A stretch of DNA of 64,000 nt from Fen-1254 sp963778945. GTDB lineage: Bacteria; Bacteroidota; Ignavibacteria; UBA10030. The stretch lies in assembly GCA_963778945.1 (NCBI GenBank), contig CAVZWL010000016.1:112017-176016 (forward strand), read 5' to 3'. Below are positions 28,155 through 35,758 of the stretch, piece after piece (the stretch's first letter is position 1; every line of letters starts with the position of its first letter). Both the position numbers and the translations under genes were made by a program. The notes under the pieces are model-generated. The model was not told the origin of the DNA and did not search any database. It saw nothing but the letters and a program-made list of their open reading frames with translations.

Positions 28155-28169
28155 ACAACCGATATGCCA
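28155..28169 (-). promoter_or_regulatory. candidate sigma-54 promoter of the hsp20-dnaK gene row
   Basis: The minus strand reads TGGCATATCGGTTGT. This matches the sigma-54 consensus TGGCAYRNNNNTTGC at every defined position except the final C, with the GG and G(C/T) dinucleotides at the required 10-base spacing. The predicted start point near 28144 lies about 37 bases before the first hsp20 ATG at 28107. Confidence 0.5.
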
Positions 28170-28180
28170 TAGCAAAAAGC

Positions 28181-28246
28181 GGCGATTCTGGCGTATAATC
28201 GGCAATATATAAAAATCGCCAGACAGCAATGGCAGGTCATCTGCCA
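28181..28246 (-). promoter_or_regulatory. inverted repeats upstream of the sigma-54-like promoter (candidate enhancer sites)
   Basis: Two inverted repeats lie at about -61 and -94 relative to the predicted start. The first is nested: GGCGATT/AATCGCC (28181-28187, 28214-28220) with CTGGCG/CGCCAG (28188-28193, 28217-28222). The second is TGGCAG-5-CTGCCA (28230-28246). A further TGGCATTTTGGCA direct repeat follows at about 28264. The position suits binding of an NtrC-type activator. Confidence 0.4.
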
Positions 28247-28289
28247 TAATAGCAAGGAATATTGTGGCATTTTGGCAGAGTTATAAGAT

Positions 28290-28826
28290 AAAATTGCAGG
28301 CAGGAAAATGATTACTGTTGAGTCTCATGACCCTCTGGACTACTTACATTCAGCCGGATGCCTGATAATGAAGCACGCGTCAACGCGTCTCTTCTAATTT
28401 TTTTTGCAGCAGGACACTTCATCCTCTAACCTTGTTAAGGTTCAGAAGACACCTTGGAAAGGTGTCTTCAAGAACCACCAAATTTATTAGAAAAAACGAG
28501 CACTTTTATTACCACCTTTCCAAGGTGGGTGAGTAGTCCCGAAAATATCGAAGATATTTTCGGGATGACCGCGGAGGATTCCCGACGTCACCCGTCTGAA
28601 TGACTGCCAGCCCGCTGCGCATTTTGGCGGGAGTCATCAGTCGGGCAGGGCGCCGTCGGCTACAAAAACAACGGTACATTAAAATACACTGGTAGTTTCC
28701 TCTTAAGAATTACGCGCCACCGTTAAGACCATTGCAATTAATATCGCCGCAGGATATGCGCAAATAAATATTTGATTGTATCATAATTATGCACTAATTT
28801 ACACCAATAATAATTCGAGGAGTATT
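28290..28826. other. palindrome-rich intergenic region
   Basis: No gene is supported here. The region holds several palindromes. GAAGACACCTT-2-AAAGGTGTCTTC lies at about 28446-28471. A perfect 12-bp stem is formed by CCCGAAAATATC (28538-28549) and GATATTTTCGGG (28553-28564) with a 3-base loop. A GC-rich stretch ending CGGCTAC (about 28610-28660) resembles other intergenic repeats in the window. The right end holds the promoter region of the antitoxin gene at 28829. Confidence 0.5.
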
Positions 28827-28828
28827 CT

Positions 28829-29098
28829 ATGCCCATTATAAAATCAATTTCCAGCATGAGAAACAGAACGAGAGAAATTGCCGATATTTGCCATAAACAA
28901 GACGAACCGGTGTATTTAACTACAAATGGTGAAGGCGATCTTGTGGTCATGAGTATCAGCCATTATGAAAGACTAAAAGCTCAAACTGATCTCTTTCAGA
29001 AGCTTGCTGAAGCACAAGCCCAGTCTGCTGCAGGGAAAAAGGGAATAAGCCATAAGCAGATGATGGCGAAACTCCGGCAGAGGGTCCATGCCGGTTAA
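28829..29098 (+). CDS. Phd/YefM-family antitoxin
   Basis: The 89-residue protein starts MPIIKSISSMRNRTREIADICHKQDEPVYLTTNGEGDLVVMSISHYERLK, the DNA-binding N-terminal fold of Phd/YefM antitoxins. A helical C-terminal part that would wrap the toxin follows. GAGGAG is well placed before the ATG. Its end overlaps the toxin gene by 11 bases, showing translational coupling. It should repress its own promoter together with the toxin. Confidence 0.93.
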   Translation: MPIIKSISSMRNRTREIADICHKQDEPVYLTTNGEGDLVVMSISHYERLKAQTDLFQKLAEAQAQSAAGKKGISHKQMMAKLRQRVHAG

Positions 29099-29393
29099 AT
29101 ATTCACTCCGCTATCTCCCCATAGCACAAGACGATCTCATTTCAATTTTTGATTGGATTGCTCAAGACAGTCCGAGTCGAGCGCTCTTGTTTGTCGAAAA
29201 GCTCGATAAACTTATCGGTTTATTAGAAAAGCAGCCTCTTCTGGGACGGGAACCACGACATCCAAAGTTAAAAGAACATGGATACCGCACACTCATTATT
29301 GATTCTTACCTCATTTTCTATGTTCTCCGGAAAATGACAATAGAAATTCATCGTATAATTCATGCCTCAAGAAATCTGGACGACCTTCTTTGA
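29088..29393 (+). CDS. ParE/RelE-family toxin
   Basis: The 101-residue product (YSLRYLPIAQDDLISIFDWIAQDSPSRALLFVEKLDKLI...PLLGREPRHPKLKEHGYRTLIIDSYLIFYVLRKMTIEIHRIIHASRNLDDLL) has the ParE/RelE layout: N-terminal helices, then a beta sheet with YRTLIIDSYLIFY and the ending HRIIHASRNL. The GYR...YLIFY pattern is closer to ParE (gyrase inhibitor) than to RelE, but the target cannot be fixed from sequence. It is paired with the overlapping Phd-type antitoxin. Confidence 0.93.
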   Translation: MPVKYSLRYLPIAQDDLISIFDWIAQDSPSRALLFVEKLDKLIGLLEKQPLLGREPRHPKLKEHGYRTLIIDSYLIFYVLRKMTIEIHRIIHASRNLDDLL

Positions 29394-29605
29394 TTTTAGA
29401 TGGACACTTTCGCAAAGTGGTCAGGACTGCTTTTCCAGATTTGTTTAGGAAGTGGAAACGGTCTCAAAAATAATTTTTCTTTACCAGCCGGAAACCTGAG
29501 AATATAATATTCGAAGAATGTTCCCTTTTTTCTTTATGCAGCGTTCGACTCACGGTCAGCCGTAGCATGAAAATATGACACTTGAAGAACGCCTCTATTT
29601 ATATT

Positions 29606-29660
29606 TTGTAGACAACTTCTTAGTATAGGAATGATATGATGCTGTCAACAAGTTGTCTAC
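29606..29660. repeat. 55-bp operator-like repeat, copy A
   Basis: This copy begins TTGTAGACAAC (29606-29616) and ends GTTGTCTAC (29652-29660), so its ends are inverted. It aligns over its whole length with copy B at 30721-30775. It overlaps the stop codon of the gene at 29657-30709. The promoter-like TTGACA on its minus strand is kept, but the -10 position reads TACTAA. Confidence 0.7.
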
Positions 29661-30709
29661 TCTTTGGATTCTCCCTTCATTGACTGCACATGTTCAATCA
29701 TCATCTTAATATTCTCGTTCGCATTGCGGGCTTCAATAAGAGCTTTCGGATTCTTTTGTGTCCAAATCCTAAAGATCTCATCCGCAAATCCCTGTCCGAT
29801 TGCTGTTACGTTTTGGAAATCCAGTACGAGATGTTTGATCTTCTCCATTCCAACGAGTATTCGACGAGCCTGTGAACGAGATAGGAAAGCATTGCCGGTT
29901 TTATACAGCGCTATATGCACATCGGTTTTTGAAAATTCGTATTCTTCACCTGCGTAATGGCTGAAAATGGAAGCTAATGTTTTCTTAGACTTAACTCCTA
30001 TTAAAAAATCTACTGTTGTACCTTTCTTTATCGTAGTTTTATCAAGAGCGACATCGTGGATGATGTTATCGAAGATGATGCGTTTGCATGAACTTTTAAT
30101 AACCAGACGGCCTGCCGCTCGTGAAGTAAAGAAAATACCTTCACCGCTGTGATTCTCAGGATCTGTCGTCTGTTTCCCTTTGAGAAGATCTTGTATTGCT
30201 TCTTTTTCATTTTTCAAATTGTGCTGCTCTTTGATATGATGAAAAATCCCGACTCCCCGGTCTTTTACCGAAAACCGGATTTCATCTGCCGTTCTCGTCA
30301 TTCGTATTTCTACGTCTTTTGAACTTGAATGATCGATTGCATTATTCAGCATTTCGGTAAAGCCATATTCGACAATTTGAACAATATTTTTTGGCACTTT
30401 ATGAACAATGCCGGTCCCGTTAACAATTTGAAGCCACACGCGATCTTCCTGCAGGTCTTTAAGAGTATAAATCCTAAGGAAATTCCAGTTTCCGTTTATT
30501 GCTTCTTCTTTTGCTTTTGCAGTCGCAAGTACATAACATGCCCTGTTTGCTCTGCCGAGTAAAAGTATTTTACCTGTATCTTGCAGTTCTTTAAAATATC
30601 TTTGAACATATGCGCGTGAAAATCCCGTTCGGCGGACAATATCCGAGGTTGTAAGAGTCTTCTGTTTCTTTAATAGATCCAGAATAAGTTGTGATATATC
30701 GATCTTCAT
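29657..30709 (-). CDS. winged-HTH + GHKL ATPase + STAS-like (DUF4325) protein
   Basis: Three parts are visible. First is an N-terminal winged helix (LILDLLKKQKTLTTSDIVRRTGFSRAYVQRYFKELQDTGKI). Next is a GHKL/anti-sigma-type ATPase domain with the N box FTEMLNNAIDHSSSKDVEIRM, G1 box VKDRGVGIF and G2-like GEGIFFTSRAAGRL. Last is a C-terminal STAS-like DUF4325 domain (FLSRSQARRILVGMEKIKHLVLDFQNVTAIGQGFADEIFRIW). No histidine phosphorylation domain is present, so this is not a normal sensor kinase. It may be a self-contained switch in which ATP binding controls DNA binding. The gene is bracketed by two 55-bp repeats, one covering its own promoter. The ATG at 30709 has no ribosome binding site and lies about 19 bases from the predicted transcription start. 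Confidence 0.8.
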   Translation of the reverse strand: MKIDISQLILDLLKKQKTLTTSDIVRRTGFSRAYVQRYFKELQDTGKILLLGRANRACYVLATAKAKEEAINGNWNFLRIYTLKDLQEDRVWLQIVNGTGIVHKVPKNIVQIVEYGFTEMLNNAIDHSSSKDVEIRMTRTADEIRFSVKDRGVGIFHHIKEQHNLKNEKEAIQDLLKGKQTTDPENHSGEGIFFTSRAAGRLVIKSSCKRIIFDNIIHDVALDKTTIKKGTTVDFLIGVKSKKTLASIFSHYAGEEYEFSKTDVHIALYKTGNAFLSRSQARRILVGMEKIKHLVLDFQNVTAIGQGFADEIFRIWTQKNPKALIEARNANENIKMMIEHVQSMKGESKE

Positions 30710-30720
30710 AATATATTTTA

Positions 30721-30775
30721 TTGTAGACAACTATATAATAGTAGAATAATATGAAGTTGTCAACAAGCTGTCTCT
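30721..30775. repeat. 55-bp operator-like repeat, copy B
   Basis: It begins TTGTAGACAAC (30721-30731) and ends GTTGTCAACAAGCTGTCTC. It matches copy A at 29606-29660 in both termini and in the central GAATAATATGA. It overlaps the promoter of the HTH-GHKL-STAS gene. Confidence 0.7.
30735..30763 (-). promoter_or_regulatory. sigma-70-type promoter of the HTH-GHKL-STAS gene
   Basis: On the minus strand TTGACA (30758-30763) is followed after 17 bases by TATTAT (30735-30740). Predicted transcription would begin near 30728, inside the TTGTAGACAAC half-site. Binding there would block initiation. Confidence 0.65.
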
Positions 30776-30876
30776 AGGTCATACATGAAGAGTCCGACGT
30801 ATAGTCAACCGGATGGCAATATATGTGGCACTCGAAGAGTGTTCCTTTATATTCTCCAAAGTGATTCCCTCTCAAT

Positions 30877-30981
30877 TCATCCTTCAGCGGCCGGTATAAT
30901 CGTCATCCGAACATTTCCGAGATGATCTTTTAGAAAATATTGATACGTTCCGGCACCGGCAAGCACACGCCCCTCGCTCAT
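30877..30981 (-). pseudogene. remnant of an Rhs/YD-repeat core
   Basis: On the minus strand a 34-residue frame reads MSEGRVLAGAGTYQYFLKDHLGNVRMTIIPAAEG and stops. YQYFLKDHLGNVRM is the highly conserved pretoxin core of Rhs-associated proteins. Nothing else of the protein is present, so this is a leftover fragment. The rest of 30776-31076 holds no recognisable gene. Confidence 0.65.
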
Positions 30982-31076
30982 TGCAAAGTGCTGGAAAGTG
31001 CTGGAGTGAGCTGTTGCTGCATTCAAATCCTCTCACATGAGACGAGCACCTTCACAAGATGGTGCATAGCAATAAT

Positions 31077-32189
31077 CTATCCCCCCATTCCGATAGAACT
31101 CATCACCTCGAACATGGGCATGTACATGGATATCAATATGCCCGCAACGACAATGCCGAGAAAAAGAATGATAACCGGTTCGATGACCGACGATAATGTT
31201 TCGACTTTTACATCGATGTCTTTTTCATAATATGCCGCAACCTTGAGCAGCATTGCATCCAATTCACTCGTTTCCTCTCCGACTGCTATCATCTGGGAAA
31301 CCATCGGCGGAAAGAATTTTGATGTTACAAGCGGTTCTGCGACCGTACACCCCTGCCTCACGCCATTTATGACGCCCTGAATTTCCCGCTGCAATTCCTC
31401 GCTCTGGAATATACGCATCGTCACACCGAGCGCTTCTATAAGGGACACATCTGCCTGAAGCAGCGTTCCCAGTGTCCTGCAAAATCGCGCCACGTAGTTT
31501 TTCATCAATATATCCCCGATAAGCGGGACCGAAAACATTTTCTTTTCTATTGCTTCCCGAAACTTCTCTTTTTTCAATGTCGACTTGAATCCCATGACAA
31601 GTGCGATTATCGCAATCAGCGCAATCAACCCGTATCGTTCCAGGCCATTGCTCAATGAGAGCACTATCTTTGTTAAGACCGGCAGCTCGATTTGCATGCT
31701 TCTGAACATTTCAGCAAATGCCGGGACAATGAACATAAGCATAAATCCAATCGCAGCGGCAGCGACAGCTATAACAAACACAGGATACGTCATTGCCTGC
31801 CTGAATTTCCGCTTGAGAGCTACGACTTTCTCAAGATATTCCGCCAATTGCGCAAGCACTTTGGGCAATTGACCGGATTCTTGACCAATCTCAGCCGTTA
31901 CAACAAAAAGCCGATCGAATACTTTCGGATGGAACGATAATGCTTTTGAGAATGAATTTCCCTTCTGTATTTCCTTTACCAATGAATTGATCACTTCCTT
32001 CATCGCTTCGTTCGTCGTCTGGTCCCGCAATACTTGCAAGGATCTTAAGAGCGATACTCCCGATTGCAGCATAACCGAAAGCTGCGTGCAGAATTCAGCG
32101 ATTGCCTTTTCATCTATTCTTGAACGGAAGCGGAATAATGAGGTTTGCGTTTTTTCTTTTGGTCGATTTATTGAGCGCGTCGATGCCAT
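31077..32189 (-). CDS. gspF: type II secretion / type IV pilus inner-membrane platform protein (GspF/PilC)
   Basis: The 370-residue protein carries two GspF domains (AEFCTQLSVMLQSGVSLLRSLQVL...; ARFCRTLGTLLQADVSLIEALGV...). Three hydrophobic segments lie near 145-170, 190-210 and 340-365 (VIEPVIILFLGIVVAGILISMYMPMFEV). It is the membrane platform that couples the GspE ATPase to pseudopilus assembly. It is the last gene of the secretion operon running from 42095 to 31077. Confidence 0.94.
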   Translation of the reverse strand: MASTRSINRPKEKTQTSLFRFRSRIDEKAIAEFCTQLSVMLQSGVSLLRSLQVLRDQTTNEAMKEVINSLVKEIQKGNSFSKALSFHPKVFDRLFVVTAEIGQESGQLPKVLAQLAEYLEKVVALKRKFRQAMTYPVFVIAVAAAAIGFMLMFIVPAFAEMFRSMQIELPVLTKIVLSLSNGLERYGLIALIAIIALVMGFKSTLKKEKFREAIEKKMFSVPLIGDILMKNYVARFCRTLGTLLQADVSLIEALGVTMRIFQSEELQREIQGVINGVRQGCTVAEPLVTSKFFPPMVSQMIAVGEETSELDAMLLKVAAYYEKDIDVKVETLSSVIEPVIILFLGIVVAGILISMYMPMFEVMSSIGMGG

Positions 32190-32204
32190 AATAACTTTAA
32201 CCTT

Positions 32205-32726
32205 TTAATTGCTCGTAAATTCTCCTCGTGAACTTGGTAGAATTGCAGCAACAGCATTTGTTTTCCATAAACTATTTTTAATACTGCCCTCAACATCCAC
32301 ATTGAGGCAGCGCACAACAGATCCGGAATCTTGCGCGGCATGGCATATTTTGACGGCAATAGTCATGCCTGACTGATATATCAATGGCGATCCGTTGCGA
32401 TAGACATTCCCCTTTCCGAATGAAAAGGAAATATCTTTTTCACCGACAGATTTCAAAGTCAGTGAAGAGTCGGTCATTGAATAAATGGATTTTGACCTTT
32501 GGATATCATACACCATTTGCTGCAATACCCGTTCGACAGCGGCGCGTCCTTCGCTCTTCGCCTGCCAGGAAAGAAATAATCGAGTTGCAAACATATATGT
32601 GGTCAAGCTCAGTGAGATAAGCAGAGAGCCGACAATCATCACCACCAAAAGTTCCTGTATGGTAAATCCGCGCTCATCTCCGGCTGAAGTAAGTAATTTA
32701 TGTACTATAGCTTTTAGCATTTTCAT
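32205..32726 (-). CDS. minor pseudopilin, GspJ/PilW-like
   Basis: The sequence has a prepilin leader with cleavage before Phe in DERGFTIQELLVVMIVGSLLISLSL, including the conserved Glu at +5, followed by the hydrophobic helix. The rest (173 residues in all) is a variable globular domain with RAAVERVLQQMVYDIQRSKSIY, typical of GspJ/PilW minor pseudopilins. Its start overlaps the stop of the preceding gspI-like gene (ATGA). Confidence 0.82.
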   Translation of the reverse strand: MKMLKAIVHKLLTSAGDERGFTIQELLVVMIVGSLLISLSLTTYMFATRLFLSWQAKSEGRAAVERVLQQMVYDIQRSKSIYSMTDSSLTLKSVGEKDISFSFGKGNVYRNGSPLIYQSGMTIAVKICHAAQDSGSVVRCLNVDVEGSIKNSLWKTNAVAAILPSSRGEFTSN

Positions 32727-33100
32727 CGATATACCAGAATTGATTTATCTAACCCGACAATGATCTTTTGGGATTCTTTCATAGCGGCAACAGTCACATG
32801 CACTCTCACTATATTTGCACTGTTTTCTATTGTCCGTTTGATCAGAAAATTACCGCCTGCCGTTTCCTTTTCTGTAAAATCTTGCGTAAGGACAACCTGA
32901 TTTATTTCGGATTCGGCAAGAACTGTAGCATGACGTAAAATGGCCGGTTTGCTATCCATCATAAAATTGCCGACAGCGGTCAACAACGGAATAAGCACTG
33001 CAAGAAACAGAGACATTGAAACCACCGTTTCTACCAGCGTAAATCCGCTCTCATTTACACGGAATTGTTGTTCTTTTTGTGAGTTATCCATTATAACCAA
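32723..33100 (-). CDS. minor pseudopilin, GspI/PilV-like
   Basis: The 125-residue protein has a prepilin leader VNESGFTLVETVVSMSLFLAVLIPLLTAVGNFM with cleavage before Phe and Glu at +5. A small domain follows with AESEINQVVLTQDF, as in GspI/PilV proteins. It overlaps both neighbours and belongs to the secretion operon. Confidence 0.82.
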   Translation of the reverse strand: MVIMDNSQKEQQFRVNESGFTLVETVVSMSLFLAVLIPLLTAVGNFMMDSKPAILRHATVLAESEINQVVLTQDFTEKETAGGNFLIKRTIENSANIVRVHVTVAAMKESQKIIVGLDKSILVYR

Positions 33101-34506
33101 TCCAAAATATCCAACTTCGGTGAATCTGAAAATCCCGGCGGTACTAAATAACTTTTGGGAAGCGCTGCTCTATTAATCTTTGCGCTTTTCAGCCAGCCGA
33201 GATATGTCGTCGGCGATTGATAGAAATAAAATTCCTTTGTGATAACCGTTCCATCGACCGAACCATCTAATGTTACGTATGCCGTCGAATATAACGATCC
33301 GATAAGCCGAGCCCCGTCTTTTATTATCACCAGAGCCGTATCGACGGCAGGAGCCAGAAACAGCATGGTTCCTTCCATGCGTGAGCCGTTTTCCATGATG
33401 ATTTGATTCTTTGGCGGATGCGGCACCTTTAATTGTGATGAAACAACAACAGAAGGATATCGTACCGCAGAACCCGAAGCAAATATAACCGAAGGTGCAA
33501 AGAATTGTCCGCGTAATTGATTGGACTGCAAGAGTATTGACGTTTGGCTGTAGACAATTGGAGAGTCAAATTCCACATCATTTGCAATAGTTATTTGTTT
33601 AACGGCAAGAATTTTTATAAGCCCGCGTATTTTGGCGCTATCGCTAAAAGAGATTGTGCCTGTTGCTGCAACTGTTAATGGATTATCTGTTCGCACATAT
33701 TGTCCCTGTAGAACAACATCGCCATGGATATAAATGGTGGAAACCGATAATGCTATCATTTTCGGCTGAAGGATCGTCGGCGAGCCGAGAAGGACAAGTG
33801 TTGTAGTATCGCCTGCACCGGCCTTACTTGCAGACGCCAATAATGCATCCCATGAACTCATCTCGGTTATTAGTTCTGTGGATTGAAATTGCGGCAATTG
33901 GATATTTCCCTGCTGACTTACTTTTCCCTGCACGGGGAGAGTTCGAGGTGTCGGTAAGCCCTGAAGCGTTCCGGTTATAACGCCGCCTTTTCCGGAAACG
34001 ACGTTGCCCGTTATAGAAGTTGTCCCTGCACACACAAGTTGATGATTTGGATTGGCAAAGACTAAGGCATTGTTAAATATTCCGGACGGGCGGTCTGCTG
34101 CTATGGCAATGGCATTGGTTTTTAGATTACCAGCTATGCCTGTTGAGCGAACAAGAAAGAAACTTCCCCAGCGGGTTAATGTGACCGATGATTTTGAAGC
34201 ATGAGGAAACGAATATTCTAAAGAAGTATGAACGGCAATATTCGCAAGCGATGTCTGCTGCGCAAGGAATTCGTTGATACCGCTTTGTGCCGCATACTGA
34301 GCATGGACTCTGGCAAGATCGAGCGCTGCAGTTCTTTGCTGCAAATAATGCAGCATAACGACCGAAAGAGCTACAAGGGAAAGAATAGTGATAAGGAATA
34401 AAATAGATGGAAGCGCAAAGCCTGCTTCTTTATCTTTAGAAATTGAATGCCGGTATACGGTATGCATCTGCGTTCGGTAACTCTTCAGCTTATTTTGAAA
34501 TAGCAT
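33091..34506 (-). CDS. PilX-type membrane-anchored protein with large beta-rich exported domain
   Basis: After a basic N-terminus the protein has GFALPSILFLITILSLVALSVVMLHYLQQR, a prepilin-like or PilX/GspK-type anchor without the usual Glu at +5. It then has AQYAAQSGINEFLAQ as in PilX/GspK. The remaining roughly 350 residues are beta-strand rich (repeated VVLQGQYV, ITIANDVEF, IIKDGARLIGSLYSTAYV), resembling a right-handed beta-helix or polymer-forming domain. It sits in the GspK position of the operon but lacks an obvious GspK domain. It may cap the pseudopilus or be displayed. ATG at 34467 and TTG at 34530 are alternative starts. Confidence 0.6.
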   Translation of the reverse strand: MLFQNKLKSYRTQMHTVYRHSISKDKEAGFALPSILFLITILSLVALSVVMLHYLQQRTAALDLARVHAQYAAQSGINEFLAQQTSLANIAVHTSLEYSFPHASKSSVTLTRWGSFFLVRSTGIAGNLKTNAIAIAADRPSGIFNNALVFANPNHQLVCAGTTSITGNVVSGKGGVITGTLQGLPTPRTLPVQGKVSQQGNIQLPQFQSTELITEMSSWDALLASASKAGAGDTTTLVLLGSPTILQPKMIALSVSTIYIHGDVVLQGQYVRTDNPLTVAATGTISFSDSAKIRGLIKILAVKQITIANDVEFDSPIVYSQTSILLQSNQLRGQFFAPSVIFASGSAVRYPSVVVSSQLKVPHPPKNQIIMENGSRMEGTMLFLAPAVDTALVIIKDGARLIGSLYSTAYVTLDGSVDGTVITKEFYFYQSPTTYLGWLKSAKINRAALPKSYLVPPGFSDSPKLDILDWL

Positions 34507-34530
34507 CGTTCGAGCAGCCACAATGGACAA

Positions 34531-34739
34531 TCTGACATCTGCCTGCCCTTACGAGGAAGCTTCCGCGGTCAACGCCCGCGGCTGCAAAGAATCTTAAATA
34601 TTTTGTAACTGCTCAGCGTGTTTTTAAATGCTTAAAATCCCCCTGCAAAAAGCACTTGGATTTAAAACTGAGTAAAAAAGCATTTATTTCAAATTACACT
34701 AGGCAGTTATAATATTTTAAACACGCCGGGGGAGCGGCT
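34531..34739. other. intergenic gap inside the secretion operon
   Basis: This 209-base gap holds no reading frame of note. It contains CTTCCGCGGTCAACGCCCGCGG, a palindrome-rich unit also seen near 27138, and AAAATCCCCCTG, also seen near 52810. It may be a mobile repeat insertion or contain an internal promoter. Confidence 0.45.
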
Positions 34740-35207
34740 TTATTCGTTTACTACCAATTTGCCGTTTGCTTTATAAAATTTGTATTGCACAACGTTCTGA
34801 CCTATACCAAGAATCTTTACACCCTGCAGCGTGTCTCCTTTACAAAGAAATGAAACCGTCCCGTCGTCTGATTCCAGGATCGCTGTCTGTCGCCGGTCGC
34901 TTTTCACAATACCGAGCAGTCGTAACGGAAATTTTGGAGGAGTAATCGGAGCTGGCTTCACCGGTTGATTCTTTTTTGATTCATGATGAATGATGGGAAC
35001 CGCAGACTGAAACGGGTCTTTTATATCGGCGGTGTACTGAAATATTGTTATTTTTGGTCCGTTCCTTTTCGACAATCCTCCGTCATTGCCTGAGTCACTT
35101 TCATCGCCGGAATGCATCGAGCGAATAACTTGATAACCCACTCCTCCCCAAATACATATCAACAATATGCTTAGCACCCAGTTTAATATTTTCTGCTGCT
35201 TTTTCAA
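34740..35207 (-). CDS. PilP/GspC-like periplasmic protein
   Basis: The 155-residue product has an N-terminal membrane anchor (ILNWVLSILLICIWGGVGYQVI). A proline-rich linker follows, then a small C-terminal domain (FPLRLLGIVKSDRRQTAILESDDGTVSFLCKGDTLQGVKILGIGQNVVQYKF). That domain resembles the PilP/GspC homology region, which contacts the secretin. Its position after the PilM/N- and PilO-like genes supports this. It overlaps the preceding gene by four bases. Confidence 0.75.
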   Translation of the reverse strand: MKKQQKILNWVLSILLICIWGGVGYQVIRSMHSGDESDSGNDGGLSKRNGPKITIFQYTADIKDPFQSAVPIIHHESKKNQPVKPAPITPPKFPLRLLGIVKSDRRQTAILESDDGTVSFLCKGDTLQGVKILGIGQNVVQYKFYKANGKLVVNE

Positions 35208-35758
35208 TGGACTTTTTCAACCGGCAGTAATACATTGCCTTCAATTAAAGCTTCCAGCATTGAATTGGAAGCCTGCCCGGCAGTCATTTCCAATTTTGTT
35301 ACGGCAAACGGAATACCGGCAGTTTCCAGTATATTCACAAAACGTCCGATATCATGGTAATGAGCGAGAATTTCCACTTTCAAGGCAAGCGAGGCAACGG
35401 TATCTTTCGATTTGATTTCCGAAGGCAACAACGCTTGAATTTGCACTCCGCTTGCTTTCGCTGTCGCGTGCAGAGATTTCAAAAATGTAAACTGGTCAAT
35501 TTTCTCCGGACTATTTTGTCCCAATTGAACTTTTAAAAGCATGGATCTGGCTTCATAACCCATTTTCTGTTGATGGAGTGTATTCGCGTCGGGTGTGACC
35601 TCATTTTTTGACTGCCAATCTTGATATGAATCCCAACTTTGCTTCCATCGATCAGTAATTTCTGTCGAAAGCAGATAGAAGAAGAACAGCAACATTCCGG
35701 CGATTATGAGTTGATATTTTTTCTTCGGCGTCATGCGATTATTCTTCCGCCGCTGCAT
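35204..35758 (-). CDS. PilO/GspM-like inner-membrane protein
   Basis: A short cytoplasmic tail and one transmembrane helix (YQLIIAGMLLFFFYLLSTEI) are followed by a coiled segment and a ferredoxin-like domain (FLKSLHATAKASGVQIQALLPS...LALKVEILAHYHDIGRFVNILETAGIPFAVTKLEMT). This is the layout of PilO/GspM, which form the inner-membrane alignment complex with PilM/PilN. ATG at 35734 and TTG at 35767 are alternative starts. It overlaps the PilM/N-like gene. Confidence 0.78.
   Translation of the reverse strand: MQRRKNNRMTPKKKYQLIIAGMLLFFFYLLSTEITDRWKQSWDSYQDWQSKNEVTPDANTLHQQKMGYEARSMLLKVQLGQNSPEKIDQFTFLKSLHATAKASGVQIQALLPSEIKSKDTVASLALKVEILAHYHDIGRFVNILETAGIPFAVTKLEMTAGQASNSMLEALIEGNVLLPVEKVH

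Noticed and set aside
29606..30775. TTGTAGACAAC repeats as a CRISPR array
   Set aside because: There are only two copies about 1.1 kb apart with a gene between them, and no spacers or cas genes.
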